From: Entoloma clypeatum
Taxonomy: Eukaryota > Basidiomycota > Agaricomycetes > Agaricales > Entolomataceae
DNA: 64,000 bases
NCBI GenBank assembly: GCA_963565915.1
Contig: OY751491.1
Location: 1,736,001-1,800,000 of the forward strand
Reading direction: 5' to 3'
The translations under genes and the position numbers were made by a program. The notes under the pieces are model-generated. The model was not told where the DNA came from. It did not search any database and was given only the letters and a program-made list of their open reading frames with translations. Positions 23,013 to 36,981 of this stretch are shown here, one piece after another (positions within the stretch are counted from its first letter, which is position 1; each line of letters opens with the position of its first letter).

Positions 23013-23313
23013 TCAATCCCAGGAGATAAGGTGGGTTCGAAGGATGTACCGGGAACCAGGAGGAACGTCTATCTCTCCAGTAATCATGTTGATATCCACG
23101 AACCTTGTAATCTCAACTGCTGGGACGCCTGGACATCTGTCGCCTGGTCAGTAGCTGTACAGTCACGACGAAGGCAATTACCGACATTCTGAAGATTCGT
23201 GGTATCGGATAGCATGTTACCTGAGAAGATCCTTTTGTGGCAGCGTCGCAGGTGTATTGGACGATTTCTGCAATTTTACACTTGCTTCGTTGAAGGTCGT
23301 CGACGTCAGGCAT
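23013..23313 (-). CDS. SOM1: SOM1-like mitochondrial export protein, 83 aa
   Basis: Two exons: 23313-23186 and 23136-23013 (252 nt) with a 49-nt intron. The spliced protein has four spaced cysteines (residues 12, 22, 34 and 44) in the order KCKIAEIVQYTC, VTCYPIPRIFRIC, followed by VEITR. This C-x9-C plus VxCxPxxRxFRxC pattern is how I recognise the fungal Som1 family, a cofactor of the inner-membrane peptidase complex in the mitochondrial intermembrane space (family knowledge). The frame only makes sense with the GTCGGT donor at 23185, which restores Ile-Cys. It is head-to-head with SAH1, 128 bp apart. Medium certainty, because the protein is short and was identified by pattern. Confidence 0.65.
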
Positions 23314-23441
23314 GGCGATGTAGGATCGGATATCGGATCCATCGTAGGTCGCAGGTCACGTGTGGGAAACAATAAAAACGTTCCACAGAGTTTTTTTTTG
23401 TTACCTCCTCCTTCTGTCCTCTCCACAACCTCCAGAAAAAA
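23314..23441. promoter_or_regulatory. 128-bp bidirectional promoter, SOM1 / SAH1
   Basis: The start codons of the minus-strand SOM1-like gene and the plus-strand S-adenosylhomocysteinase gene are only 128 bp apart, so both 5' UTRs and promoters must share this interval. Confidence 0.65.
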
Positions 23442-25330
<1,889 letters not shown>

Positions 25331-25876
25331 ACGCGGTGCTATACCCCGGATTCCTCGACGGCCTCAACGAGCCCTCGCCAAAATTAGTCCGGAGAATGGG
25401 ATCTTCAACGTCCTAATTTTTTTCAGTGGATGTCATGATTCATTCAACAGAGTCGTTATTTAATGCTCTTAGCCGGAGGCAGGGGATGTGTGTTGTTGAG
25501 TGCGGTGGAGGCTGGAGCGCTCTGAGAGCTGGAGGATGGAAGATATGGAGGGCCTCAACGTGCCTTCATTTGTTATGTTCATTGTACACAAGTTGAGGCC
25601 ATCATTTTCGCAATGCACGTTTGGTATGGACTTTACGGTTGTGTGAAGTCCTGATGCAGTTCATTCCGATTGGTTGACCTTTCGATATATATTTTCTTTT
25701 TCCTGGGATAGACAAACGCGGGACGGTGACTGACGAGTATACCGGTAGACCCTTACTTACTTACCATCAACCACTCGGCTGACGACGATCATCAAACGAT
25801 GCTTTCGGTTTGGCGGTCGCATCTCACTCAGTGGCTGTACTACACATCTTTTACAGCTTGGCGCGGTTGAATACCT
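25331..25876. other. Intergenic
   Basis: 3' flank of SAH1 and upstream region of the next plus-strand gene. A TATATATT string lies near 25686. No gene seen. Confidence 0.5.
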
Positions 25877-27986
25877 ATGACTGTCACTGCTAACTTGGGC
25901 TCTAAACCTACGGTGGCACCTACGGAGGATGCATCTCAACATCAAGCTGATGAAACCGAGAAACAGTCGGCGTGGATTGTCAGGAAGCTCGTTGGCGTAT
26001 GTTGTTTTCTTCTGGGCAAGATTTCTACCTGGGTACCTGAGCATCCTTACTTGAATTCCTACTCCTCCACCGACGGACGATCTTGACTGATCTTGGATGT
26101 GATTTTTTTTTGCTAGTCAATGACAGGGAGGATCGTTACCTCCGCTTATGAATCCCTGCGGGCCACTGGTACGACTGTCGTTTGTCTATCGCCGGTGAGT
26201 CATCGACCCGATCCCCTTCCCCCTTCCGAATTCCATGTGTTGTGCTTTCGGAACGTTTTTTGAAGATAAGATCATTATGATCATTGTCATCGGCGCAACG
26301 TCGCAGAGGATCGATGGTGCTGACGGAAACATCCAATCTTTTGACTTACAGTGGGGAGATTCATCTCCGGTTTCGCTTCCCTGCATCCGGTTCAGGGATC
26401 TGGTTGTGCATACGGTGGTTGCGGCTACGGTGCGTATTGGTGTATTTTCGCTCGGCCTCCAAGTTTGTTATGCTCGCATCGACGGCACTGCTTTGGGGGC
26501 GATGTGACATCACCGTGTTTTTTCTTTCTTTCTGATGCTCGCTTATTTGTTCAGGGAGGAGTGGCTGCGGTGGCTGCTCCAGTGTGAGTTTATAATTGGT
26601 TCCATCGCTTTGTTTGAAAATAATTACGGGAGGCCAAGTGGTCTACTCGCGCAGGATAGTTCTCGACAGACCACTGGTGTCTCTTTTTTCCGATGATTGC
26701 TCTTCCTTGTCGATTTCATAAGATCTGACGCTGATCGATATGTTTTTGGCAGCATGGAACCGGTCGCGGACGTCGCTATCAGTAGCATGGGCGGAGACAG
26801 CATCCTTGTCGAGGCGCTGGTCAAGGGTGTGACCAAGGCGGCCAACAGCCTGGTCATTGCGGAGCCGCTTGAGAAGATCCTGGCGGAGCGCCGTGCGGGG
26901 AGCTTGGTGCTGGAGACGAGTTCGGTGAAGGTGCTGTTGATCACGCTGAAGTATATGCATGCGGGAGTGGAGGAAGCGGTGTTGGGGTTCTACCGGAGTT
27001 CGATGCATGAGTGAGTAGAAAAAAGTTATTTTGTTGGGATCTGATGGTTTTTTTTTTCTTTGAAAGGGACTCTTCGATGTTTAGTGCTGTGAAGGATTAT
27101 TTGAGGGTGGAGAAGGGGTGGTTTGCGCCGTACTTGTTTGCGAGCGCGAGGAGGCCTGATATTCCGCGGGCGATGAAGCCAGATGTGATCTTTTGCCATG
27201 GGCCGTTCTTGCAAGGTGGTATTTTCTTTCAAAGAAATTTTTCTGTCGTTGGACTCTTAAAATATTTTTCACTACACAGGTGATTACAGAGTGGGAGAGA
27301 CACTATTGGGGGAATCTGTGTATCGCATCGCATTGTGCGATGCACCGCCTCCTCCTTTGGAGATGAATCCGCCACTCCCAAGCAAGGACAATGGCGAGGA
27401 CGAAAGTGGGCATCACCGGTTTTCGGTGTCAAGGGCTCTGGACCGGCTTCATTCGCATTCATCGGATTCGAAGACTGCAGAGGTAGGACTGCCAGGGGCG
27501 CCGCCCGCGCCGCCGCTGCCCCGGCGGATGGTCGTGCTTCTGGTGGGACTCAAGCCGCACCGCAAGCTGTGGACGACAAGCAAGCGGCCGGGAGAGAGCG
27601 TGATCAAGTATGTGCTGTGTGATGGGTGCCCGGCAGTTGTGGTGCCTGCGAGGAGGGAGGCGCCGCTTGTTGCGTGGGATGGGACGACGCTGGGGGAGCT
27701 ATGGAGGCTGGGATTGTCTGGGGAGGGAGAGGCGGGGGAGGCGGGGGAGGCAAAGTTTGAGAAGGTCGTGATGGCGGTTTTTGAGTTTTTGGATTTGTGT
27801 GTGGTTGAGTGGGAGAGGGTGGTGGTGGTGGTGGGTGGCGGGAAAGAGAAGGAGGAGAAAAGGGAGGCGGTGAAGGATGCAGTGAGGGTTTTGGTTGCTG
27901 CTGCTGTGAAGACGAGGGATAGTAAGGAGGTTAAGAAGGAGGTGGACGAGGATAGGTGTGGGATTGCGATGTGGAGGATTCCTTGA
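25877..27986 (+). CDS. Protein of unknown function, 472 aa
   Basis: Seven exons: 25877-25996, 26117-26194, 26352-26429, 26555-26583 (29 nt), 26753-27010, 27067-27215 and 27280-27986; total 1419 nt. A short polar N-terminus is followed by an Ala/Val-rich amphipathic segment (VVHTVVAATGGVAAVAAPV, about 82-100). Two predicted helical blocks come next (LVEALVKGVTKAANSLVIAE and VKVLLITLKYMHAGVEEAV), then a DYLRVEKGWFAPYLFASARR motif and an acidic/valine-rich C-terminal domain with VLCDGCPAVV. I recognise no domain. The clean exon phases and codon pattern argue for a real gene. Confidence 0.7.
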
Positions 27987-29554
27987 GTGGGTATGTTGCC
28001 TTCCCGTTGGAGTCGCTCATCGCGCCGGAGTGGCAGAATACCCTGAGGAGAAGGAAGCTCTGAGTATATCGTGATCTATGTGTGGAAATGAATTTGATTT
28101 GTACATGCTCATGAGGTTGTGGCATCTATGTTTTTGTGCATGATAATTATCATAATGGATTTATTGTCACCGAAGGCTGATGCGTTCTATCAGATGATTT
28201 AAGTGTGTACCGTAGGTAACAATATAACAACACACCTTCTGAAAATACCGAGGATCCGTACCCACAAACATCCTCCCTCGGCCCGCCGTCTGGCCTGGAA
28301 GCTGGCGTCCCTACCGCGACCCGAACATGGGAAGCTTAAGGCTCGTTTAATATCTCTTTCGTTAGCTCCCCAAGTTCGTGGAAAGCTGATCCAGGATCAA
28401 ATGTGGAATTGGCCGTCAGGTACTGTGGCTTCTCCTGACAAAGTCTGGAGGGAAAAAAATGAATGAGTTTTTGAGCTGTCACAAGCGCATGTAGGTTCGG
28501 TCCAATGCGTTGCTGCTGGGTGTGGGGACGGCGGGGAGTTCGTCTACAAGGAAGCAAAGAACCGAGCGAGATATTGTCGCAGATATTGTGGGCATCTGCA
28601 TGCTGTGATCAGGTTTTTTCCTGAGACCGGAGAAGAAAATTTTATGTAAGGACATGTGAAGAGTTTCACGGGAGCAAGGAGACGGGTTGTGCGGCAATCG
28701 TGTTCGTGTTGTGCAAAAGAATTCTCTCGTCTTCGCTGACGTTATATTGGCGTTGGGAGTAGTAGCGCTCGTTGCAAGGCAGCGGAGGTGAGTTCGCTGA
28801 GCTTGTGTTGTTTCTCTTGTACTTGAACTGACGGAGTTGAACGTTGACAATGGTCGCTGGGTTTTGGTCAATGGGGCGGACAAATGCACCTGGGGAAACG
28901 GCCTACTGCCCTGGTTACCCATGAGCTCCGTATTTCGGTTGCGTTGAGAAACCCTCGTTTCGACTTCGAGTTTCGTCATTTCTGATGGGCGCAGGGAAGT
29001 CGTCGCGGCTGAAGCAAGGGGGCCATCATATCCGTCAGAGACCGGCCTATAGACGTTACTATGTAATTATGTAGGACCAGCTGCAGGACTCCAGAAGCAG
29101 AGGCTGCCAGGTATTCCGCAGATGGCAGAACAGCCAGGAACCATTTGAAAAGTCATGGAGTGCCTATTTTTTTCTTTTCAGAGCTGAAGAAAATGAACAT
29201 GAGCGCTGTCCCATGATCAGTCTGCAGAATGGGGGAGTGGTAGATCTTGTAAATAAGCACCTATTATTGCCGTGGGAACAACGAGATGCCATAACTTGGC
29301 TTGGTTGGAAAAAGAATCTGGGCAGGCTCAGTCCCTTCCCCTCCTTGCTCTTGACTTCCATCTTCCCCCCGTCCCCAGTCTCCTTCCAGCCCACCCCCAG
29401 CCTCGTAGAATTCGTACAGAGCCATATCACTCGTCTTTTCCAGCGCATCTCGTTCTGGAACACCGCAGCCAACCTGTCAGCGCCATCGGAAGCGAATCAG
29501 ACCCCAATCGCGCTATCCGGCTCCCCCGCAGCCTCAGTCTCGACGCACAGACCA
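27987..29554. other. Intergenic and likely 5' region of the LARP gene
   Basis: No gene was supported. The open frames at 28.3-29.0 kb lack domains and splice logic. From about 29310 the plus strand becomes pyrimidine-rich (CCCTTCCCCTCC, CTTCCCCCCGTCC), typical of a fungal promoter/5' UTR. The LARP reading frame is open back to 29213, so part of this stretch could be coding. Confidence 0.4.
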
Positions 29555-32500
29555 ATGGTATCGCAGTCCCCGTCGTTTCCTCAAAAAATATCCCCTCTTT
29601 CCTACGCAGACCGCGCGAAGAAGGCCCAAAACATCAGGTCGCCGATCGCACTCCACCCTCTGCCCTCTTCAAACCCGCCCCCAACACAGGCGACCTCGGC
29701 CTCACAATCACCCAAGGCAGACACGCTTCAAATCAATGGCACCACTCCTCCCTCAAGCGACGTCACTCTCGACTCCTCTCGCACCCCTATGTCTCCCACA
29801 CCGACCGATGCCTCAGATGAGCTGGTCAAGACATCTGCTTCCAACGACCTCGCAACAAAGGCGCTTTCCATCGTCGCTGCCCACACCTCTTCGCAAAAGA
29901 CCCCTGTCGTCAACTGTTGGGACGTCCGCAGGGAGCAGATGGCTGCTGCTGCACGCTCAGCTCAACAACAGAAACAACAACGCGATTCATATTCAACTAC
30001 CACCCATAGCACTGCCCAATCCTCCTCATCCTTAGAAGACCACTCCACAGCAAACACAACCGCGCCTAACTCAGCGTCCGCTCTAAACGGCTCACATGCT
30101 GGCAGTGGTCCGAGCGCCAGCGCACTGACCAACGGCGGAGATACGGGTGCCGAAGGAGACCCTTTTGTCGTCCGAATATACGCCAAGCCCCTCGTATCAC
30201 CTGTCATCGATGTCGATAGCTGGCCAGAAGTAGGAAAACCTGTCCCATCTGCCCATCAGAATGGGTCTGTACATGCTGGAGATCCACATCACCCTCCGCA
30301 CGAGGCTAACAAGGCGGACCATCATCCTCAGATTTCTCACACTCATTCCCGCAAGAGTAAGTTTCTCATCATTCATTTCTGTTGACCGCTTTGTTCCGTG
30401 CCTTTTGCAACTTTTCCTTACGTTTTCCGTCGTGTTTACTCCCGTATTTAGGTGAAAAAACGAAGTGGGTTCCTATACCCCCAGAAGAGCTGCAAGCAGC
30501 CGCCGATGCTCAAGCTCGAGAAGCGAAACGCCAGCATCACCCTCCTCCACCGCGTATGGCGAACAGCACAAAAAACAACCACAACACATACGCGTCTGGA
30601 TCGACGCATCGACAGGGACAAAGCAAGCCGCAGTCCGCGTCACACTCGAGGATGCAGAGTTGCTCGGGAAGCGTGCAGTCGAGTCCGCGCATGCCCCGCC
30701 CGAGGCGGTTACCGGGGGAGGATGGCAATGGCCAGACGAATCACTCTGCTCAGGCAAGTGATGGGCGCTCGTCGGGAGATACGTCCCCGCTCATCGTGAA
30801 GCCACATTTGCAGCCACGGCATCATGCCGCCGTGTCGTCAGCGAACCACAACCAGCTGACAACTACTGGGGACCACCGCCATCGTCAACACTCCCACCAC
30901 CACCATCAGCAGCAGCAATCGTCACACCCGATACCGGTGCACTCGCACTCGCACGGACGCGTCATGTCCCAGGACGGGTGGCCAGCGGCGTATCCGCAGT
31001 ACATGCACCACCCCACGGAGGCGGCGGCGGGGTTCCAATCAAGTAGGGACGGTACTCCGCCTCCGCCTCCGCCTCCGCCTCTGCCGTACACGTACCCCCA
31101 GCAAGGCTACACCGTGTATGGGCCCCTGCCGTATGGGCACGCGCACAATGGCAGGGCGTCGTACGACTATCATGCGCATATGAGCGGTTCGCTTGCGCAG
31201 TATGGGTATTGGAACGGACATGGAAGCCAGCCGGGGTCGGGTTATCATAGTCCGGTGTACGTGCCGACACAGCAGCAGCAGCAACAGCAGGGGTATCATC
31301 ATCAGCCCCCGCCTCAACCTCAGCGGCGGAGGGATGGCGGTCGGCGCGAGCCCGAGGAGGAGGAGGCGGGGGTGGAGCACTGGAGGCCGCCCCCACCTGA
31401 GGAGTCATTGGCTGTTGCTGGGTATCGAGAAGGCGAAGAGGGGGAGCGGAAGGTGGTGTTTGGGAGCATTGGGAACAGCCGGTGCGCGACTCCGCCGAAC
31501 GTGGACGAGACGGTGGGGGGAGAGGGAGAGAAGCAGGCTGAGTTTGTGATGCCTGTGTCGATCGGGGTGTTGCTTGGGGATGCGCATCTGCCGCGGTCGA
31601 AGTCGAGGTCAAGGACTCGGAATGGAGTAGGGAGGACGAAGATGAAGGCGATTGACCTGACTGAGAAGGAGGGTGGTGGTGTTGGTGGTGGGACTGGGGA
31701 GGCGAGGTGGGAGTTTGGGACAGTGACGAGCGCGGTGGAAGGGTGTGGTGAGGTTGACGGGAGTGGTGAGGGGGGAAATGGAGAAGAGGGGCAGGAGGCA
31801 AGGTCGCTTTCACCGTTGTCGGACAAGCCGCAACAGATTGATACGTCGGTGCTGAATAGACCAGGGGCGGAGGTGGGGTTGTACGAGATGTCGGCTACCC
31901 TGGGGTCGTCTGGCGAAACGGCGTCATCAGCGATTTTGGACCAGAGTGCGTCGCCGTCGGTGTGTTTGCACCAGGGCGTGGGAGCGTCGTCGCCGAGCGA
32001 GCTGCAGAAACGGCTGGAGCAGCTGTCTGGCGTGCCGCGGCTGGCGACACTGGATGACCCCGGGCGGGATGTGTTTGAGGTGCAGGACTTTGGGTTTGGG
32101 TTTGGGTCGAGGTCGAGGGGGTCGGTCTCCCCGGTTGAACAGGACCAGCAGCAACAAACCGGGCTGGGGCCGACTGTGAATGGGGAAGTGAAGGTTGGGG
32201 GAGGGCAGGGGGTGGAGGTGGTGACGCAGCAGGGAGATGACGAAAGAGAAAGGGGAGATCAAGATAGAGATATAGAGAAGAGGGACATGGAGGTTCCTGT
32301 GAGGCTGCGGAGGGGAAGTGCGCCTAATATTGAGCCTGGAGGGTATGGCCCGCATGGTGGGCATGGTGAGCGGGGAGGGCACGCGGGGAGGAGAGGGCGG
32401 AATGCGTACGGGAGAGGAGCGCACCGTCGGGGTGCCAGTGCGTTTAACACGCTGCAGCCACAGCATCCACACCAGCATCCGCACCAACACCCGAGGGGAG

Positions 32501-33584
32501 GGATGCCGCCGCCGCCCTTTGGGGTCGTGCCTACGCAAGGGCTGTTCAGGCCGATACCGATGGGAGGCGATCGGAATGGGTTTTATCCGACGTTTGGTCC
32601 GGCTCAGATGTCAAGAGTGGCGGGGTATATGCCAACGGGGTATGAGGGGTACCTTGGGGCGCTGCCGCCTTCGACGACGAACACGGCGGGCGGGGTGTTG
32701 CCTCCGCGGCTCGCTGCTGCTGCTGCTGGGGTTGCGCCGCCTCTTATTGGTGTCGGTGCGAGCAGCTTAACTGGTGTTGTCAGTGCGGGTAATCAGCATG
32801 TCGTTGGTGCGAGCAACCCGCCAATTGCGGTTCCTGTATCGCCGGTTGCGTTCCCGTTGGATTCGACGAGGTGGTATTTGCTTGGGCAGTTGGAGTATTA
32901 TCTGAGTCCGCAGAATTTGGCGCAGGACTTTTTCTTACGGCAGAGGGTGTGTTTGCCTCTTTTTACTTTCTTTCTTTGATGATTGGATGAGTGAGTGACT
33001 AATGTGTTCGCCTTTGGCAGATGGACTCGAAAGGTTGGGTCCCGATTACGCTGATTGCGTCGTTCAACCGGGTGAGGCAGTTCGGAGCGGGTCTGCAGGC
33101 TGTGAAGGAGGTGTTGATGTTGTCGAGCGTGGTTGAGGTGAAAGATGAGTGGGTGAGGATGAATGGGTGGGAGCGGTTTGTGTTGCCGGATGCAGCGAAG
33201 AGCAGGGTTGAGGCGGAGGCGGAGGAGGAGGAGCAGCAGCAGCAGCACGGTGGTGAGGGCGGCGTTGGGGGTTTGCAGGATGCTAGCGGTGAGGGCGGTG
33301 ATGTTGGGGACTCGCAAGGCGCCGCCAGTGGTGATGGGAATATTGAAGACTTTCAAGACACCAGTGCTACGAACGATACGGTCTCGGTTCATCACGGGGA
33401 TGTAGAAGACGCGTTACATCAGGACGACTGCGATCGGGCACATGCTGCTGATGAGGATGCTGAGGTGGATGCGGAGGTGGAGGGAGAAGAGGCAGAAGAG
33501 GACGATGACGATGACGATGTGGTGTTTGTCATGGACTCTCAAGCAAAACCATCGACATCGTGGCCCCCCTCAAGCCACACATAA
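29555..33584 (+). CDS. La-motif RNA-binding protein (LARP1/SLF1-like), about 1286 aa
   Basis: Three exons: 29555-30356, 30452-32946 and 33021-33584 (3861 nt). Start chosen at the ATG before SPLSYADRAKKAQNI because upstream sequence looks like a pyrimidine-rich 5' UTR; the frame is open to an ATG at 29213, which would add 114 residues. Most of the protein is disordered, with Ser, Gly, Pro, His and Gln runs. An early block reads WPEVGKP then KTKWVPIPPEEL, as in LARP1-type proteins. The La motif lies at about 1076-1156: WYLLGQLEYYLSPQNLAQDFFLRQ joined across an intron to MDSKGWVPITLIASFNRV. La motifs bind RNA, and fungal Slf1/Sro9-type proteins act in mRNA stability and translation (family knowledge). 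The C-terminus is highly acidic (EEDDDDDDVVF). Confidence 0.85.
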
Positions 33585-34174
33585 GGCTCGCCGTGGAAGA
33601 AGAAAGAAAGGAAAAAGAAGATCAACTCGACACGTCCGTCCCACCACTTACCCCGAGTCCTTTATAGGCTCCACTTTCTCCATAACATTCTCGGGCTGTA
33701 CATATCTGCCACGCCGCTCTCTGGCTCCAAACGAACATATCATACAAATCACGCCTTGTAATCCTTCCCCTTGTCGCATACACATATCTCCCCGTTTTCC
33801 ACTCACGTCCTTGCTTTCCCCCGTACATACTGGTTCTGTCTGTTGCATTTTCAAGACCTGTTTTGTCCCGATAAGTCAGTGTCGTATGGACGGGTTATTG
33901 CGACCATATCGCCGTGAGAATAAAGTATTTCAAAATATCGAGGAACGGGGCCCTTGTTGTTGTGGACGCGACCCTGTAGCATGGTGATCGGCTGACCTCG
34001 CAACGTAAACCTTCGGATAAGCGAAATTGCCTGAGATTGCTACCTTTCAAGGGTCACGATGGCGGGGGAGTCTTCGTTCCACGGATTTCACATTCAAAAG
34101 CAAAACATGGGATTGACCTCGGCAGAACATTCCACCAAACCCCCCTCCACCCGGACACCCTTGCCAGCGTATCC
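33585..34174. other. Intergenic
   Basis: 3' flank of the LARP gene and upstream region of the G-alpha gene. No separate gene is visible. The G-alpha frame is open upstream to 34037 but without family-like sequence. Confidence 0.5.
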
Positions 34175-36201
34175 ATGGCTAGAATGAAGACCGCAGTCGT
34201 GTGGCCGCCTCCACCGCCAGCCGATGAGTCGGAGGAGCAACGACAGGCCCGCTTGACAGCTGAGGCAGAGGCGAAGAAGATTAGCGATTCCATCGACCGA
34301 AGCATCGAAATGGAAAGGGAACGTCGGAGGCGCCGAAAATGCATCAAAATCTTGCTTCTTGGTGGGTTTTTTGCCAGTTGCCCGTCAGTCATCCTTACCT
34401 ATAAATGTCGTTGCAGGTCAAGCAGAATCAGGAAAATCAACGATCCTCAAGAACTTTCAGATACATTTCTCACCCAAGGCGTTCGCGGCAGAGGTGAACG
34501 AAGTCTTTCGTTGTGCATTATTAGAGCTCAACGTGCAACATCCTTTTTCAAGGCCGAAGTCTGGCGACCCATCATTCATCTCAATCTTGTTCGTTCCGTC
34601 AATTTCATCCTCAACTTTCTGGCCACGGGTGGTTTAAGTCCGCCCGATCCGAGTTCCTCGCCCCAGCCCCAATTGAGTGGCGAACTACGCCGATTGGCCA
34701 TATCCTTGGCTCCACTGCGCGAAGTTGAGAATGGTCTGATACAAAGCATACCGGGCTCGATTTCCTCCTCTTCGCCTGATGCCGGCACGCCGTCGTATAA
34801 TTGTAGAAAGGCTTCGGAGGTGTCGATATGTTCTGTTGGGACAGGATGGAAGGGCTTCTTGAGGACGCGACGAAGTTCGGGGGAGATGGGAGCGAAAAAC
34901 TGGGAGAAGATCAACGACTCGAATAGGAGGATTTTGGTGGCGTGTGCGGAGGATATGATGAGGTTATGGAGGGATCCTAGTGTGCATAAGGCCTTAAAGG
35001 AGCACGAGATTTCCCTCCGGGACCAGTCGGGATTGTGAGTTTGTGCATTTTCTTATCGGACATGATTGTTCATACGAAATGTTGTTATAGCTTCCTTGAC
35101 GATATGCCGCGCATCACTCGCGAGGATTATATTCCAACCTCCAGTACGTCTTCTCATGCAATCTACTTTCGTTCGCAGAAGGCTCATGCCCCATTTAAGA
35201 CGACATCCTTCGCGCCAGAGTACAAACTGTGGGGCCACAAGAGCATCATATTAACTTGGAGATGCGTATGTGTTTCTGTTTCTTTGTAGAGTGGTTATTG
35301 TGCTGAATCATCTTAGCTACCGAACATGCCAAATTCTGGATGCTTTACGACGTGGGAGGCAGCCGACATCAACGAGGTGAACACTGATCGCAATTTGTCC
35401 CTCTTGCATTCAATGACCAATTGCTACCTTTTAGCTGCGTGGGCCCAGTTCTTCGATGATGGTGCGTTCTCATCATATTATTATTCATCGAGTGAAGGAG
35501 TTCATTACGCCTGCAGTCAACGTTATCATATTCCTCGCTCCTCTATCAGGTTTTGATCAGATGCTCGAGGAGGATGACACCGTTAATCGCCTCGTATGTT
35601 ATTTCATATCGGTGCTATCGCCGATCTAACCCTATAACCTCACAGACCGATTCTATGAAACTTTGGCAAAAGATCTGCTCCAACCGCATCCTGCAATCGG
35701 TCGAGCTGATTCTGTTCCTTAATAAACTGGATATCTTGGACGCCAAGCTGAAGAGTGGGATCCAGTTCAGGCAACATGTGCTGGATTTTGCGGGAGCGAA
35801 TGAGACGAAGCCCGTGGCCAAATGTGAGTGTCTCTCTCCGATGACTCTCATCTGGGAAATGCGCTCGCTTGACATTGGATGGCTGTTGTAGATTTGGTGG
35901 ACGCATTCTTTTTGCTACATCAAAAAAGTTCGCATAAAAAACGCAATATATATCCTCATTTGACTTGTGCTATCGTGAGTCCATTGCCCTGGCTTTTCTC
36001 TTGTGAAAACGTCTGCTGACTCCTGCCTGGGTTTGTGTCATCTCCAGGATGTCAAGGCTACTGCCAAAATTATTGATCGTGGTAAGCTGTGCCTCTACGG
36101 TTGCATTGTCATAAGGGCGGCAGTTGCTCACTTTGCGATCCTCCTCCTCAGTTTACCAGGTCATCATCGTTAAATTTTTGTCGAACACCAACATTCTCTA
36201 A
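34175..36201 (+). CDS. Atypical heterotrimeric G-protein alpha subunit, 457 aa
   Basis: Twelve exons: 34175-34361, 34417-34493, 34553-35034, 35091-35143, 35200-35265, 35317-35376, 35435-35461, 35517-35593, 35646-35823, 35892-35974, 36048-36081 and 36152-36201; total 1374 nt. Nucleotide-binding motifs are all present: P-loop GQAESGKS (63-70), switch I with R273 and T276 (RARVQT), switch II DVGGSR (300-305), NKLD (369-372) and TCAI (427-430). Two departures stand out. The switch II glutamine used for GTP hydrolysis is replaced by Ser304, and the helical domain carries an extra Ser/Pro-rich stretch of about 100 residues (about 125-220). The N-terminus (WPPPPPADESEEQRQARL) lacks the MGxxxS myristoylation motif. 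It belongs with the expanded divergent G-alpha proteins of mushrooms; signalling role unknown. Confidence 0.9.
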
Positions 36202-36981
36202 CCCCGTTTGCGATACCTTACTTATATCTACGCAGATCTCTCTGACTGGCATAGTTAACTTTTGTTGATCACGAACGCTTACTCTAGAGTCAAAATATTC
36301 CTTGGATACCATCGCACTTTGTTATGTTGATCTATAATGGTGCACAGCAGGTCTGTCGTGATTAAAGTCAAGTGATTCTTTTCCTTTTGTGCAATCCATA
36401 CCGTATATATATTTTCGTAAGTATGTAGAGAATCATTTCTCATTGGAATCCCACAACCAACTACCCCTGGATCTAGGGGTAAGTGTGTTGCCGCGAAACA
36501 AGGTGCCGAGGTGGGCCAGATTCGCCCGCGTACGTGGATAATTGTGTCTAATATATAACAAGTTTCAAAAGCCCTGGAACAGCCGATATATTGGTTGCGA
36601 GATCGCGATTGGAACACACACATCGTGCGACGTGCACAAAGCTCAAAAGATCAGGAAAGGCGTGGCGGGTCAGCGTTTCAACTCTTTAGTATACTCATTG
36701 TATTGGGATGTGGACATGAGTATACGACAGTGGCATGATAACAACACTAATGCACGCACATCAGAACCTTAAGACGTGGGCCAGGGTGCATAATTGAGGA
36801 TTTGCCACCTGGACCCAGGATCTTGGTTGGCTTTATAGGGTCGGGGGGTGATGGGAATTCAAGCTCTTGAACCCTTGACTCGGCGAAATCCTGGCGAAAT
36901 CCGGGCGAATATGCCATGGCGCCAATATGTACTCGTTGGATCGGTGCTTGAGTAGGACTTGAGATGTTTGAGAAGGACAAG
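36202..36981. other. Intergenic
   Basis: 3' flank of the G-alpha gene followed by sequence without recognisable coding content, up to the inverted-repeat element. Confidence 0.5.

Noticed and set aside
28479..28979. 166-codon minus-strand open frame
   Set aside because: No domain, no splice partner, and Ser/Thr/Arg-rich composition typical of a random frame.
30962..31826. Long antisense frames opposite the LARP gene
   Set aside because: Same composition effect; no splice sites or domains, and the sense strand is clearly coding.
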